Positions 22,812-35,204 of a stretch of 64,000 nt of DNA are shown here, one piece after another. Location: assembly GCA_026260175.1 (NCBI GenBank), contig JAKCWW010001164.1, positions 8,357 through 72,356 on the forward strand. Direction: 5' to 3'. Position 1 is the first letter of the stretch. The number at the start of each line of letters is the position of its first letter. The stretch is from Reticulitermes lucifugus (Eukaryota; Arthropoda; Insecta; Blattodea; Rhinotermitidae). The translations under genes and the position numbers were made by a program. Under the pieces are notes generated by a model. The model was not told the origin of the DNA. It saw nothing but the letters and a program-made list of their open reading frames with translations, and searched no databases.

Positions 22812-23195
22812 ATATATATTTACAAAAGCTACAATAAAGGTGGTTTTAATAGTGCATCAGTTGGTGTGAAAGAGTGTTTAACTAGTGAAGATGCACGGTG
22901 ATAATAACGTGAAATTGTTCATGCTTAATTCTTACCCAACGCAGTGCAAATAAGATTGCGTCAACACCGCCGGTTACCCGAAACTTGTCCACTACACATT
23001 TTCTAAGAATAATAGAAATCTCTTCCATCCCAATAACTTAATAGTTTATACTTCAACTAATTTTACATACTAATGTGTCTGCATCTTAATATTATTCCTT
23101 ATATGGAAAATAGACAGTTTACATACTTTTAACATTTATCTGTGAAGAGGAGGCCTCCACCTCGGTATAATTTTCATTTTACGGTATTGTAATTC

Positions 23196-23238
23196 CTACC
23201 TGATGATGGCCGGTACACACGGCCGAAACATGTCGTAG
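23196..23238 (+). ncRNA. Minimal hammerhead-ribozyme-like RNA
   Basis: Stem I CTAC (23,196-23,199), core CTGATGA (23,200-23,206), extra T, stem II GGCCG/CGGCC with loop gtacaca, GAAA (23,225-23,228), AC-AT-GT as stem III, unpaired C at the expected cleavage site (23,234), and stem I GTAG (23,235-23,238). Every helix pairs without mismatch. 'ggaaaataaagtgcatg' follows, as in a 3' tail. Same architecture as 15,601 with different bases in the stems, which is covariation-like support. Confidence 0.6.
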
Positions 23239-23394
23239 AGGAAAATAAAGTGCATGTGTTTAATTGTTGTGTTTCTTCTGACAATCAAAACAGTAGATTA
23301 CTACGTATATGCAAAACGGGAGGATGATACCAAACTTTTCCCCATAGACCTATCTACTTGAAATACCCGGGACGCTACCTTAAAGTAAGGGGAG

Positions 23395-23605
23395 CCGAGA
23401 TAACTTATCCGGTGTAGTAACTGCCACAGGGGCTAGGAAATTGAGGAATCGTGGTTCGATTCACCGCACGGGTAAGGATTTTTCTTTCTATAAACCTCCA
23501 ACCCTCCTCTGGGATCCACGTCGCCTCCCATTTAATGGATGCTGGGGGACGCTTGCCACTGTGTTAAAGCGTCCGGGACATTAAACTGACTCTCACGTCT
23601 ATCCA
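23395..23605 (+). mobile_element. Probable tRNA-headed SINE, family E
   Basis: A B-box-like 'gtggttcgattcaccgcacg' (about 23,453-23,472) follows an A-box-like 'ataacttatccggtgtagta'. The body has 'cctccaaccctcctctgggatc' and 'ggatgctgggggacgc'. There is no second copy in this window and no clear target duplication. Confidence 0.4.
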
Positions 23606-24004
23606 GTGTTCAGGTGCAGAATGTCTTCAGAAAGTGCACAGAGACAACTTTATTTACATTTACCGTCAGTTGAAGCAAACTAGCTTGCACATATCATTTC
23701 TCTCTCTTCATTGAAAACTATTCTGTCTTTCTATTTCCATTTTACTGAATGTTCCACTTATAACCGGCCCGCTTACTCGGCGAAATCAAAAACGATTTTT
23801 GATAACACGCATACAAAAATATATTGATTCGCAAGGATCTCATTTCCAACGTCTTCCATAAGAGTGTGCATTTAGTCTACCAACATCTGAACGAAACAAA
23901 ATCGTTTCTTGATTTCGCCGTGCAAGCGGGCAGGTTTTAAGTGGAACATTATGTATATAACCACTCTGGTCGATACAGCATTATAACAAATAGTAAACGC
24001 TATT

Positions 24005-24125
24005 CCTGTATAGGCCAGAGTAGGCCCTGAGGGCTCCAGAGGTTGAGGCTCCCACAATTTCTAGACAACCGGCACATGAAGGTGGCAAGGTTGTCAGCCC
24101 TACGCACCGGCCGCCGTTACACCCC
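24005..24125 (-). mobile_element. SINE family C, 3' part
   Basis: Its reverse complement matches the 3' part of the 45,245 copy: 'gcgtagggctgacaacctt', 'ccaccttcatgtgccg', 'tctagaaat', 'gggagcctcaac'. It extends further 5' than either gapped copy, supplying part of the sequence hidden by the N runs ('ggggtgtaacggcggccgg'). Confidence 0.75.
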
Positions 24126-24659
24126 AGTCGCTCATTTCATAAGAAATAGTCAAGGCAGCAGTTTATGAGTTGAATAATTCCTTAATATGATTGAGTTGCT
24201 ACTCGTAGCTCGGTGCTAAAATTTCTGCAGCTTTGAACTGAAAACGTTCGACAGAGGCCCAGCAGATGTTCAGCACGAGTCAGGTGATGGATGAAGAGTA
24301 ATCTCTGTTGGAAAGTGTTGATCTTACCCGGGACAGTCCACCACCAACAAAAGAAGCTGCAGAATTCCCAACCGGTTATGAATAAGAAAACAGAGACGGA
24401 GTCATCGTTCATTTAAGAAGAAAGAAATTGAAGTTTTAGAGGAAAATCTGCATGTGTTTCAAGGAAAGCTGATAGGAATACAGTGTCTTCCAGCTACTGC
24501 TGTTGCTTCGTATTTTATTTGGCTGTATGTCATATATTCTACGCCTAATTCTTTTTACGTGGACACGAACCCCAAAAGAGAAATACGAAGTACAAGTACC
24601 TATATTTTACTGTCGTTTGTTTGCTTTACTCTGAAGAAGGCACTACGATATTTTGAAAG

Positions 24660-24800
24660 TGGGTAACTGTTTGAGGTCTCCGTTCTTCTGGGATGTTGTG
24701 CCGCGTCACTGGGTGAGTGGTGCCCGACATTGTCTCGAAACGTTGGCGTCAATCACGCATTGACGCGGCGCCAGACCGACAAGAACAGAGACATTATCTG
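24660..24800. mobile_element. Foldback-related element, rearranged
   Basis: 'ccgttcttctgggatgttg' and 'gccgcgtca' on the left return inverted as 'tgacgcggc' and 'gacaagaacagag' on the right, with 'ctcgaaacgttgg' near the centre. These blocks match the outer parts of the foldback family, but the 'gtccaagaag' centre is missing. Confidence 0.5.
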
Positions 24801-25294
24801 CGCCGCAACAAGACCCTAAATTCTCTCATGGGTGAAAATGTACACCATATAAGATCCCAGAAAATTTGAATAATATCCAGTACATTTTGGTTCTTGTAAG
24901 ACAGGCCTGCGTGAGACCACAGCACAAAAACCTGCGCATTTATTTTGATAACACTTTCAAAATAATTCGCTATAGATCCATTCGTGTAGGCTCAGTACAG
25001 AACGACAGCCAGAATGTCATAACACGCACACTATATATCTCCTATTTTTATTTGTATCCCTAAACACGTCAACGTAAGATGCAAACCCAAGTTCGTCCCT
25101 CTGCTTTATTATACACCACACCCTATATGGGGGAAGTGGACGTATAGCTTCACGAATTCTAAATTTGGCCTTATTTGGAAATGAGCAGCCAGCTTCACAC
25201 CACTGGCCGCTTTAACCCTGGCGAAATAATCCTCAATATCCGTGCTTCATGAGTCAGACGGCCTGTCTGAACGCTTTTGAGAAGGTAACAGTCT

Positions 25295-25525
25295 CTTGAA
25301 GGTTCAAGTCTTCTGGTATGGTACGTCGTGTAGATTGATAAATAGTTATCGACCTTTCGAAGGTTCTTAGTGCCTTCATCTTGAGGATCAAGCAGTCCAA
25401 GGTAAATTATTTCACACTTCTTGGACTGTTTGACTGTGGAGATAAAAGCGCTACGATTTTTACGAAACGTCGGTAACTATTTACCAATCAACAGGTCGCA
25501 ATATCCCACAAGACTTGTGTCATCA
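25295..25525. mobile_element. Foldback element, copy 3
   Basis: Both arms are present. Left: 'aagtcttctgg', 'gataaatagttatcgacc', 'tttcgaagg', 'catcttgaggatcaagcag'. Right: 'cttcttggactgtttgac', 'ttacgaaacgtcggtaact', 'atttaccaatcaac', 'cccacaagacttg'. The left arm also encodes the inverted CGAAA block. This copy gives the clearest right-arm sequence for the GAAACGTC block followed by a GGTAA/TTACC hairpin. Confidence 0.8.
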
Positions 25526-25529
25526 CCAA

Positions 25530-28165
25530 CGCAGTTGTTAGAAATTCAAGTGCTGCAAAAATCTCTTTTCAGTGTCCAGAATCAAACCACGACTGCTTGG
25601 TCGTCCAGCTATTAGCCTAGTAGCTATGTGGACGCAACGTATATCAAATTTATAAAGTTTAAAATAACGGTACTTGAATGAGTTAACTTTTATTTTCTAA
25701 CGAACCTTCATATGTTTACAGTCGCACATGATACACATCTTGTATGCTCCAGTACTGCTAATATTCTTAACGAAATGCATTAAAACGCGCTTTGGCAGTG
25801 CAATAATGAGGTGACAGCTGACGGACATTTAAGTGTACCATCGTTTCAAAATAACTAACTGCAATATGATATGAAGCTATGACATGAATGTGTTTAAAAC
25901 ATCAGCACAAATTAAAATTGAATGCAATTTTAATCACCCTAACAATTATTGTAGCCCATTTCTATGATTTCAGGATATATGGGTCAATCTATACTTCGGC
26001 ATTCTCCTGTCAGTATCGTTCCAAAAATGCTTCATACTGAGTCCATAAAACACTTTTCAGAACGACAAGCTTGCGAAACCTGGGCTCCTTCTAATAAAGC
26101 AGTACTTTTACCGTTTCGGGGGAGCATTTTATATAGAAAAATACATTTACGTTTTCAGTCCTCACGGGGTTAATACAACTCCCACTTACGATCGCGCTGC
26201 TTGAAGGGAATCTATCTTCTTGCTGTTATGTATGGTACGGGAGCATCATAGCCAGTAGTGGATGCTACAGATCTTTGATGGACATTTCAGCCTGTCTCGA
26301 GATCCTCCGTCATCTCACCCTAACATAACGATATTGCCATTCTTACAATTTAATGATCGATTTATGTTCTAATTCTACTATTTCTTTATATCTTGGACAA
26401 CTAATGTGGCATGTACTAACTGTAGGACCTAAACACTGGTGCGTGGCCGCCCAGCTCTAGGGAGGTCTTTGAACTGCCTAGCTGCTATCTGTCCACGGAT
26501 TATAAGTTGTTGGCATGGATTGTTTTGGACTGAACGATTGGTTCTCACCACAACTGCAACTGGCAGACCAGTAACAATGAAGGCGAAGGTGTTCTCTTCT
26601 TCCCTGAGTTCTCTTTTTTTTCAAGACTTGTTCTTACATGATCTATTTTAAATTTTCGAGAATATTGATGTCGCTTTTCTCTTTATTACTCTCTCCTCTG
26701 ATAGACTTAAATCTTTCAGTTTACCTGCGAGCTATGGACTTTACAGTGTACTCCATCTTACTTGCAGCTTTCATATTCGACAGATGTTGTTGTTTTAATT
26801 TCGCTTCCAAAGCTTACTTTAAACTGGATTATAAGCTGCCCAGAAGGACACTTTGCAGATATTATCAAATAATGACGGCCCCTGGATTATTCGTTACTTG
26901 TTTTTATTTAACTACGGGTTTACGAATACAAATGCTATGTGACCTGGAACTGTAGGACGGTTGTGAATGATGAATTCAAGGAACGCGGAAGGAAGCAGCC
27001 TTGCCCTACTTTAAATTACTATTGGATGCATTTGATTTAAGAGGTTGAGGAATTCTAATCCGTGATAGCCGGCCTGTGGATGGATATACGATCCAAAGAC
27101 TTTCGGAGTAAGAAATTAAGTGCTAAATCACATGGGTTTACAATGCCTACTTAAAAAATATGTTTCCTAAAACGAAAACTTTGTAGCACCCTGAGAATTT
27201 TTGGTTTGGCTCTCAGAAATTGAACTGAAACAAGAATTAGAGCATTAAAGTCAGTAAAAGTGCACAAAACTAAACTCATAATCAGGGTGGGCCCTGTGTA
27301 TCGAAGATTCTACTTGATTTAATTCTGCTTTCCCTTGTTATGGTAATTTGCATTATGAAATGGTGAACTTCTGGTTCATGAGATATTAAGTATAAATGAA
27401 AACGTAGACATGTATTTTATACCTTGATCAGAATGACGCATATTTTGGAAATGGTAAGGAGAGGGAAGCGTTAATTCAATGGGCAATGTTTATTCAGTGT
27501 AGCTAATGTAATGTCCCATAGCATTATAGTTTTTTAAAATCATTCCCGTAATTTTCTTTTTTCTATCTCTCTCTTTAAACTTGCATTTCATTCAATTATT
27601 TTAAATCTTTCATATTTGTTGACTAAATTTTGTGTCGGCAACACAGTTTGCATTCTGTTCCCCTGCCCTCCAGCATCTGTCGCACAATCTCATCTGAACT
27701 CAGCTACTGAGCCGTATGTATCTGTGTGATGGAGGCAAACCAATCCAGCGCCCAGCAACATGCCGATAATGCATTATTATCTGTACTGTGCGCAGTGTAC
27801 CTATCAGCAACATGCCGCTAATCAGATGGGCTCACCGCCATGTAACCGAAGAGATATATGGTCAGAATTAGGTCGGTAGCTTTACAGCGTCGTCCGTCCT
27901 ACCTTTACTGTTATTAACAGCAGCGAACAATATGCTCAGTACATAGCATAGTTTGAAGCTTGGCTTTATTAGAAGTAACCTTCTGAAAGCTATTCATTAG
28001 GTTAAACACAAAGTTTCAAGCAATCTGTTATTGACTGACTCAGTAGAGTAGACACATGCTTGAGATGCTGATACACGCAAAGTTGGTGAAGAAATTCCAA
28101 ACTTTTTTAGTGTAGTACTTCAGGAGGCTGTTAAACGCTGAGATTATATAGCGTCGGTTAAAGAT
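25530..28165. other. No gene seen
   Basis: 2.6 kb with no recognised domain. A short direct repeat, 'cagcaacatgccg', occurs at about 27,750 and 27,809. Frames at 26,439 and 26,638 look like chance frames. Confidence 0.5.
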
Positions 28166-28174
28166 TAATTAATG

Positions 28175-28355
28175 AGTATGGAACACTGACGGAATGACAC
28201 TGACAGGGAAAACCCGAAATATTCGGGGGGAAATCTATATCAGTGTCAGTTTGTCCACCACTAACCCACATGCATTGACCTGGGTTTGAACGTGGTACTG
28301 TGTGGTGACAGACCAAAGAATAATCGCCTGAGCCATAGCACGGTCCTTCAAATTT
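28175..28355 (-). mobile_element. SINE family B, diverged 5' part
   Basis: The reverse complement follows family B: a decayed head ('gccatagcacggtc' side near 28,345), then the body blocks seen as 'tttgtccaccac', 'tgacagggaaaacccgaa' and 'attcgggg'. The 3' third (ggttgcacaataag...) is absent. Confidence 0.7.
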
Positions 28356-28384
28356 TCTGTGGAAATATGAGGTGTATAAATGTA

Positions 28385-28690
28385 TTCAGAATGGCCCTCG
28401 CCTAGAACTGATCCGGAGCCAGACGAATCCAGACCGCACATTACTTTAAAGATTCTCTTATGTACGCCTAGGTCCCCCAAGCGACTTCCTCCTTTTAGGG
28501 TTTGCGACTATAATTTCGTACGCATTTCTGAAGTTTTCCATATAATCCATATGACCCGCCCCTAATATCCTCCATGTTTTTATCACCCAAATAATATTTG
28601 GCAAAGAGCAGAAACTACAAGTTTTCCAGTTGCTCATCCAGTGTTTGTCTCTATTCTCATGTAGCTTACTCCTTTTCACACACGCTTTTT
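28385..28690 (-). mobile_element. LINE 3' end (LINE family 2)
   Basis: The - strand frame reads IKTWRILGAGHMDYMENFR, then NAYEIIVANPKRRKSLGGPR, then a stop and further matching codons. This fits the insect LINE ORF2 end IKxRRLRWAGHVARM...NAYxVLVGxPEGKRPLGRPRRRWEDNI. The copy is 5'-truncated and has stops. Its top-strand shadow frames are not genes. Confidence 0.75.
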
Positions 28691-28831
28691 CTTTAGTATT
28701 ATATTCTCAGATCTCTTCGATTTGTGTGAGAGGCAAAGATTCGCCTCCGTTTGAAAAAACAGACAGATCTGTATGTAAAACCTGCTACATATTGCAGTGT
28801 TTTTCTTGAACAGATATTCGGATACCTGTAA

Positions 28832-29083
28832 TCAGTGGCGTAGGTGGGGCCTCTTAGGACGGCCCAGAGCAAGAAGTGGCAAAATATGTCGCAAACTAAA
28901 TATTTAGGGATACTTTAAATAAAAAGTTACCTGTTCTCAACAGATTTTGAATTATTGTGCCAAATCAAAAAGAACTTCAATAGACGATTTTAATAGCCTA
29001 ATTTAAATTTATAATTCCTTTTAGGGGCGGCCTTTTTGATCACTCACCCAGCGCGAGAGAAGACCTAGCTAGGCCACTGCCTG
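28832..29083. mobile_element. MITE with CAGTGGCGTAG-type ends
   Basis: The left end, cagtggcgtaggtggggcc, and the inverted right end, cagtggcctagctaggtc, form imperfect terminal inverted repeats around 252 bp with no coding capacity. Internal 'aggggcggcctttttgatc' and 'gcgcgagag' match the element at 13,930. A cut-and-paste superfamily cannot be assigned from the ends alone. Confidence 0.6.
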
Positions 29084-29089
29084 TAACAA

Positions 29090-30480
29090 TACATTCCAAC
29101 TACATTTTTCACTATTTTCCTTTCTGCTGTGCCGTAGTAAATTAATTTCAAATTTCCAGATGAATAATGCGGCCTCTCAAGTGACATCACGTGAGGAACC
29201 ATTTGAAATGCAGTACCTCCTCCACAGAGAAAGCAGTCCTTGTCCATTATACAGTCCAAGTGGGTAAAGTCTTTTAAGGGAAATAGTTGTTGTGTATTTG
29301 AGAGTCATACTAACTAGCTCAGAGCAAACAAACAAACAGACAAACTAAATCACTAATTCCATGGAGTAGAGTCCTTCCTGAGAATCTAAATGTTCCTCAG
29401 CTAGTTGAGGAATTCCCCACATTTCATGGAACCTGAAGGCTCATTGCCATATTCACAACAGTCCGCCCTTTGTCCCTATCCTGAGCCAGATGTGAAAAGC
29501 ATAAAAAAAGAATATATAATATGCACTGTGTGAGACGAATGCAAAATTCTAAATTTGCGGCAGGTGGTACATAGAGATAATGCTAGGCTTTAAACGGTTG
29601 AGATATTTGTGTGTAGTTATAGTAGTTCAGTGTTGAAAATAAAATGGAAGTTTGTAAGAGATGTGACTGATATGAGAATCGTGTTATGCAGCACAGTCTG
29701 TGAAGCTGAATTGCGTCTGATAGAACTACGTAAGTAAAATATTGAATCGCGTTTTGATGAAATTAGTGTGTTGTAAGCAAACAAAAAGGACTACGAAAAT
29801 ATTACCATTTAAAATTATTCAGCTGGTAACGGTTTCTGTGCTTTACAGAACTCTATATTTGTCCTGAAAATCTGAGAATTATTTTTATAAAATCTACGTT
29901 AGTATTATTCTCGCATCTACATTTATATTTTTTAGGTGAAGTTGTAACTGAGGGACATAATATTAAACTTTAACATGAGTTTATTTTTATAAACCTATTT
30001 TTGCTACATGTCTGAGTTATCTCGTATTTCCTGCTTTTATTATTCCAACATTATGCTGTGAAGAGTAAATCTGCTGAATGCCTCATTGTGTAATTTTCTC
30101 TGTTTTCCTTTTGGTACCTCTTATTGCACTTTTAACAAGAGAAATGTCGGTACTTTTGAAGTGCAACACTTGCACTATGAGAAGGGTTTCATGGTAGACG
30201 TGAAGAATTCTTACTTTGCAGCGGCTATTTTCATGTTGATTGTTGTGGTTTGAAGCGCTGAGATGTTTCTCATTTCACGGACTTGTGCTACGTGCATTTT
30301 TTGTATAGCGTAAAATTGAAAATGGCAGGTGATTGGGCAATAAGCTAAAGAAAGGGGCATTAACACACAACTTCATGGTTAAGATTATTTAATTTCCGAA
30401 CACCGACATATTTTGCAGGAATCCTGTGTCAAAAGATCGAATTACTTCCTCGTAATCTTACGGTAATGTAAGTGAAAATA
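29090..30480. other. No gene seen
   Basis: AT-rich. No supported coding frame, RNA or repeat. Confidence 0.5.
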
Positions 30481-30484
30481 AGGC

Positions 30485-30865
30485 ATACGTATTGAGGCCG
30501 TCCTATGGAACCAAGTGCTGGAGAAAGATAGAGATCACTTGGACTGATCGTGTGAAAAATGAAGAAGTATTACATACAGTCAAAAAGAAAGAATAATCCT
30601 ACATAAAATAAAACGAAAGAAGACTAACTGGATTTGTCACATCTTGCTTAAAATTTCCTTCTAAGACACGTTATCGAAGGAAAGATAGAGGGGACGAGAA
30701 GGGGAGTAAGAAGACGTAAGCAACTAATGTATGACCTTAAGGAAAAAGAAGATACTGGTATTTGAAAGAGAAAGCAATAGATCCCATTCTGTGGAGAACT
30801 CTCTTTTGAAGACGCTATGAACCTGTCGCAAGACAGAGTACGTAATGAATGAATGGAGCCAAGAG
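30485..30865 (+). mobile_element. LINE 3' end (LINE family 1), broken
   Basis: The + strand carries, over several frames, KMKKYYIQS, RHVIEGKIEGTRRGVRRRK, QLMYDLKEKEDT and LSQDRVRNE. This is the same ORF2 end as at 11,980 but in the opposite orientation. The end (gtacgtaatgaatgaatgg) marks the probable 3' terminus. Many stops and frameshifts; 5'-truncated. Confidence 0.75.
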
Positions 30866-31381
30866 CGGCACTTTTAAGATATAAACAATTGAAACACTTT
30901 CACTTGCCCCCTCTTGTTTTCAACGTATCGCAGGCTACTGCGATGACCACTCTTATTACACTCGGCAATTATATGCTTTAACGAACAAAGACCACCGTGA
31001 TACGTGGGTGCATGGTTTCTGCTAACCTTTGACCTTACCACAAGTTAAACGTACATCCTTTCTCACCCCATGTTTCTATTTATAAACCCAGCTTAAATTT
31101 CCTCTAGAAAATCCATTTCAAAATAAACGTTATAATCTCTTTGAAGCACTACACTTCCTCCTTTGGCTTTGTTGAGCTCTGAGAAAGAGGATCATAATGT
31201 CTTTTCCCTGTGAGTTTTGTCTGAAATACGATTTGTAACTTACCGGAATACAAACTTAGTGAGCTCTTTAAAATCCGTTAGAATTGCTACCAACAACATC
31301 CGATTTAAAATCACTAATTTGTTTAATTAAAATAAACGACACTGAAATACTTACCTCTCACCAAATATTATTCTGTCGATC

Positions 31382-31690
31382 AAACGAAGAAGAGCGATGT
31401 GGGCGGAGCACGTGGTACATATGAGGGAGAGGAGATGTACGTATATATGCGGTTTTGGTGAGAAATTCTAAAGGAAGCAGATCGGTTGGAAGCGTAGGTT
31501 TATCTGAGATGATAATATTAAAACATATCGTAAAGAAATACGATGGGAGGGCATGGGCTGGATTAGTCTGCGTCAGGGTAGGGAAATATGTCGGGCTCTT
31601 GTGAATACGCTGATTAATCTTCGGGTACCATAAAATGCCGTAAATTTCTCAGCTTGTTGAGGAAATATCAGCTTATCAAAAAAGAGCCTG
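31382..31690 (+). mobile_element. LINE 3' end (LINE family 2)
   Basis: The + strand reads RRAMWAEHVVHMRE, then a weaker EG..SVGS block, then a glycine/tryptophan-rich stretch (MGWISLRQGREICRALVNT) and LINLRVP. The pattern RRxRWAGHVARM...DWIxLAQDR...WRALVNTxMNLRVP is the usual end of this insect LINE ORF2. Stops and frameshifts present. Confidence 0.75.
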
Positions 31691-31699
31691 CTCCAAGTA

Positions 31700-32790
31700 G
31701 TTAGTTAAAATACATGGAAATTTGAATCTAATTAACCGATATGGCTCTTCGTAAACGTAATTAATGTCCATTTTTATATTTTAGCCTAAGTCTTGGTCTA
31801 CCAAGTTGTCTCTTTCCTTCAAGTTTTTAGATTTAAATTTTGTACGGAATTCTGAAGTCTTCCTCCCATCTGGCCGTCCTTCTTTTAATCATTAAAATAA
31901 TATTTCGCGAAAAATATCAACTATTACGTTCCCAGGCATGTAAATTACTGTAGGTATTTTTCCCCTAGAGCCACATATTCTCACCAGTTTGTTCAGAATA
32001 CCCTCAGTCTAAGTCTATGGTTACAGACCAATTTACACTTAGTGAAATAAATGCAGAAAAAAGTATATAACATAAGGCGGATATTTACAGTGTTTTTGAT
32101 TCGCGTTGAGCGCAGAGATTTCAATAGATAATATATATGTTATGCAGACAAATGTACACAGTATTATGTTATTTAACACAATTTTATTAAATGTTGCCCA
32201 ACATGTAAAGTTCAATAGATAAGTACGACAAAACTTTGCTATAATAAATGAATGAGAAAATGCGACTTACAATTTGCTGTAAAGGTCAATTTTGCCTTAG
32301 GATTATTGTGTAAAGGAGGACACAAATTCCAAAGTTAAGCTTTCCAAGCAAACAGGATGTACTTAATCCACGTTCCAACGGAAGAAGGTTAAAGTGCATT
32401 GTAAAATGCATGGTGATATTTACAGAGGTATTAGCAAAACGCATAAATTTTCTGCTGTCGGATTATACGGACAATAATATTTTGGATTGTTAGTTAAGTC
32501 ATAAATTATTGATTAAATACTTCTGTGCGTTTACGTGTGCTCATTTATTTTGTACACAGATACCTTTATAACACAGCGAAAAGAGAAAAAAACATGAAAT
32601 TACTGCAGCTTCACTATCAAATGCTTGTGGATGCGTCTCGTCTAAATGTCTTGCATTACATTATACTTTCTCGAATGTCCTGACCATCTGAACGACTGAA
32701 CGGAATTTCTGTCACAGAAACTCTACTCTACTGTAATTAATCATGATTAAGGTAAAAATCTAAACATTGTCAGGGGTTACTAAACAGTCA
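31700..32790. other. No gene seen
   Basis: AT-rich with no recognised feature. Confidence 0.5.
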
Positions 32791-32794
32791 AAGA

Positions 32795-32935
32795 AGTTTC
32801 GAAGTTTCGTATGGTCTTCATTTCCAGAGTCAAAAAGTCCAAAAAGAGGGTGGCGCTACGATATTCGGAACGTCCTTGCTGTTTACCAGTATTCATGGTG
32901 TGACGTTGAAGAGGACCTGAATATTCAGCAGAGCA
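32795..32935. mobile_element. Foldback element, collapsed copy
   Basis: A left-arm piece ('ggtcttcatttccagagtc', 'aaaaagtccaaaaag') is joined directly to a right-arm piece ('ggcgctacgatattcgg', 'aacgtc', 'gtttaccagt'). The centre and much of both arms are missing. Confidence 0.6.
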
Positions 32936-33094
32936 CTATATGAACCTTAGATTTAGTATTAAGTTTCTTAACAGAGCTCCTATTTTTAGAATTTATATAG
33001 CGTCCATTGAAATAAGAATTTATCTTGAATGGTAGGCAGATTGCCTTTTGGAAGGTGGTAATTATGACGTATTTATTGTAGAATACTAACAATA

Positions 33095-33150
33095 TTGCTA
33101 CTACTACTACTACTTCTTTTTCTACTACTACTACTACTACTACTACTACC
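33095..33150. repeat. CTA trinucleotide microsatellite
   Basis: Two blocks of (CTA)n separated by 'cttctttttc'. Confidence 0.95.
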
Positions 33151-33354
33151 GGTGCTTGGGCATTTTTTTGACAACTGCGTAACATCACGAAAGCATCAGT
33201 AATTGTAAAATTCACTGAAGTTTCGAACAGAGCTCTTCCCAAAAGATTCCATACACCATCGTAAATAGTGCTGTACATTGATGGATCTTCATGACTGCTC
33301 CAAAAGCCTGGGAAGCTGTTTAATCTTAGTTAATACTAAGTATTGTTAGGTAAA

Positions 33355-33608
33355 GCCGATCCCAGTGGACGCGCGGTCTAGGGCGAGGGTCTGCGGCCGT
33401 TCGCTTACTGGGATTGTGGGTTCGAATCCCGCCGGGGGGATGGATGTCTTTCTCTTGTGAGTGATGCGTGTTGTCAGGTAGAGGTCTTTATGTCGGGCTG
33501 ATCACTCGTCCAGAGGAGTCCTACCAAATGTGGTGTGTCTGAGTGTGATCGTGAAGCCTCGATAATGAGAAGGCCCTGGCCCACTAGGGGCTGTTGCACC
33601 ATTGGGGA
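33355..33608 (+). mobile_element. SINE family A (tRNA-derived)
   Basis: The head has an A box around 'tggacgcgcggtctagggcg' and a perfect B box, gggttcgaatccc (33,418-33,430). The body has 'tgtctttctcttgtgagtg', 'tgatcactcgtccagagg' and 'gccctggcccactagg', and the 3' end is 'gctgttgcaccattgggg' plus A's. A 9-bp target duplication, tgttaggta, lies at 33,344-33,352 and 33,614-33,622. Other copies: 37,086 (+), 40,310 (-), 47,640 (-), 50,577 (+). Confidence 0.9.
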
Positions 33609-33964
33609 AAAAATGTTAGGTAGATATTGCGCTGCTGCAGATTCCAAACGTTAATCTGCAAATTAAACCTCGTGTTTCTGAAACTGTTTCAAAGCCCCCA
33701 GTACTACGTTAGTGGAATGCAAATGTTTGTTACAATTACATTTCACACTCACAGGGAACGTGAGGCACGGTGACAGATCCTTCGATGGCTTGTTAGTCGC
33801 TAGCCAGTCTACACGTTTCGTCTTACCTTTGCAGCCTTTGCTTAAGTTTACCCCACATCTTATTTCCTGCCTTTCCTTTTTGACGTTCCACCCTCAGACC
33901 TAGTTCCTGACAGTTTTATGCTACTGTAGGTGTAAGAGCTGACTAGCGGTTTTTAGGCACATTC

Positions 33965-34490
33965 ACAAAATTACGAAAGGCGATAATTAGCTTCGTCACG
34001 TCTGTCTGTCTGTCTCTCCGTCCGCATGGAACAACTCAGCTCCCACTGGACGGATGTTTATGAAATTTTATATCTGAATATTTTTCGAAAATTCGTCGAG
34101 AAGATTCAAGTTTCACTAAAATCTGACAATAGTAACGGATCCTTTACATAAAGACCTATGTACATTTATGATAATATCTCGCTTATTTCTTCTTAAAATG
34201 AGAAAATTTTCAGACAAATTTGTAGAGAAAATCAAAACACACATTTTATACTCAAAAACGCTTTTCTGAAAATCGTGCCGTTTATGAGATAACGTGGAAA
34301 AATATGGTACAGCCAGACAGGCCACAGATGGCGTATGTGCTTTGCATGCTGGATAACTAAGGCTACAGACACACACACTCAGAATATGTAATACTTATTG
34401 CTTTTCGATGGCAACAATGGTTAAGGCAAAGCGCCTCAATGTTACGTTTATACGTACATTGCCTGCCTTGTTACTTCCGATTTCAGTATA
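33965..34490 (+). repeat. Dispersed repeat R1, long copy
   Basis: It starts with a TCTG run and 'tccgtccgcatggaacaact', then 'cccactggacggatg' and 'atgaaattttatatctg'. This sequence type recurs widely in insect genomes. In this window a shorter diverged piece lies at 10,150. I cannot assign a class: no terminal repeats are visible and frames are broken. Confidence 0.6.
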
Positions 34491-34499
34491 AGCCTCTGA

Positions 34500-35195
34500 G
34501 TTCAATGTAATGTTTAGTCTCATTTGCACTACGTAGAACACGGAAGTCTGCCCAGCATCAATTTAGTAATAAATTAAATTTTCACTGGCATAGAAGCACT
34601 AAGACCCCTATCGTGATACGAAGAATATTTCTATGAAGTTATAGGTATTTATAATATTTCCTCTCTCTTGTTCCAATCGCGTGACTAAATCATCTTAATT
34701 TATCGAAGTGCGACTTGAATTGACTTGGATTTAAACATGGAAGAGACCCTAATATTATGACATTCGATTATTCATAAACCATAAATTTAATTAATAATAA
34801 CAAGGACGAAGTTTCGTGTACAAGAAAATTCATTTACAGGAGCCGCACATTTCTTCATCCGTGAGATGGTGTTCATTATTTAAAGAATAACGTTTTAAAC
34901 TCAGTTTTGTTCCTTGTTCATTTTTCACAGATTAGAACAACGAATTATTCATATTCGGAATTAAATCTGAAGTATGAATTCTCATATATTTGGAAATGCT
35001 CCTTATGCGGTGGATCATAGAATTGCAAGCACGCATGTATACGGAGGGACACATGCGGGACAAATCCAACACTCGTGTCCATCGAGTGGGAATCGAAAAT
35101 GCCTTTTCAGTGTTCGATCGGTCAGAGTCCTTATGCGCCAAGAGCTGTTGACATACTGAAAGAATCAAGTCTGTCTCCCTAACAATAAGACGCTG
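34500..35195. other. No gene seen
   Basis: Overlapping frames at 34,932-35,210 have no recognised domain. Confidence 0.5.
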
Positions 35196-35204
35196 TATAG
35201 GCCA

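Noticed and set aside
33355-33430. A tRNA gene, because of a perfect B box and A-box-like sequence
   Set aside because: The sequence continues into a fixed SINE body, with target duplications, at this and four other sites; it is a SINE head.
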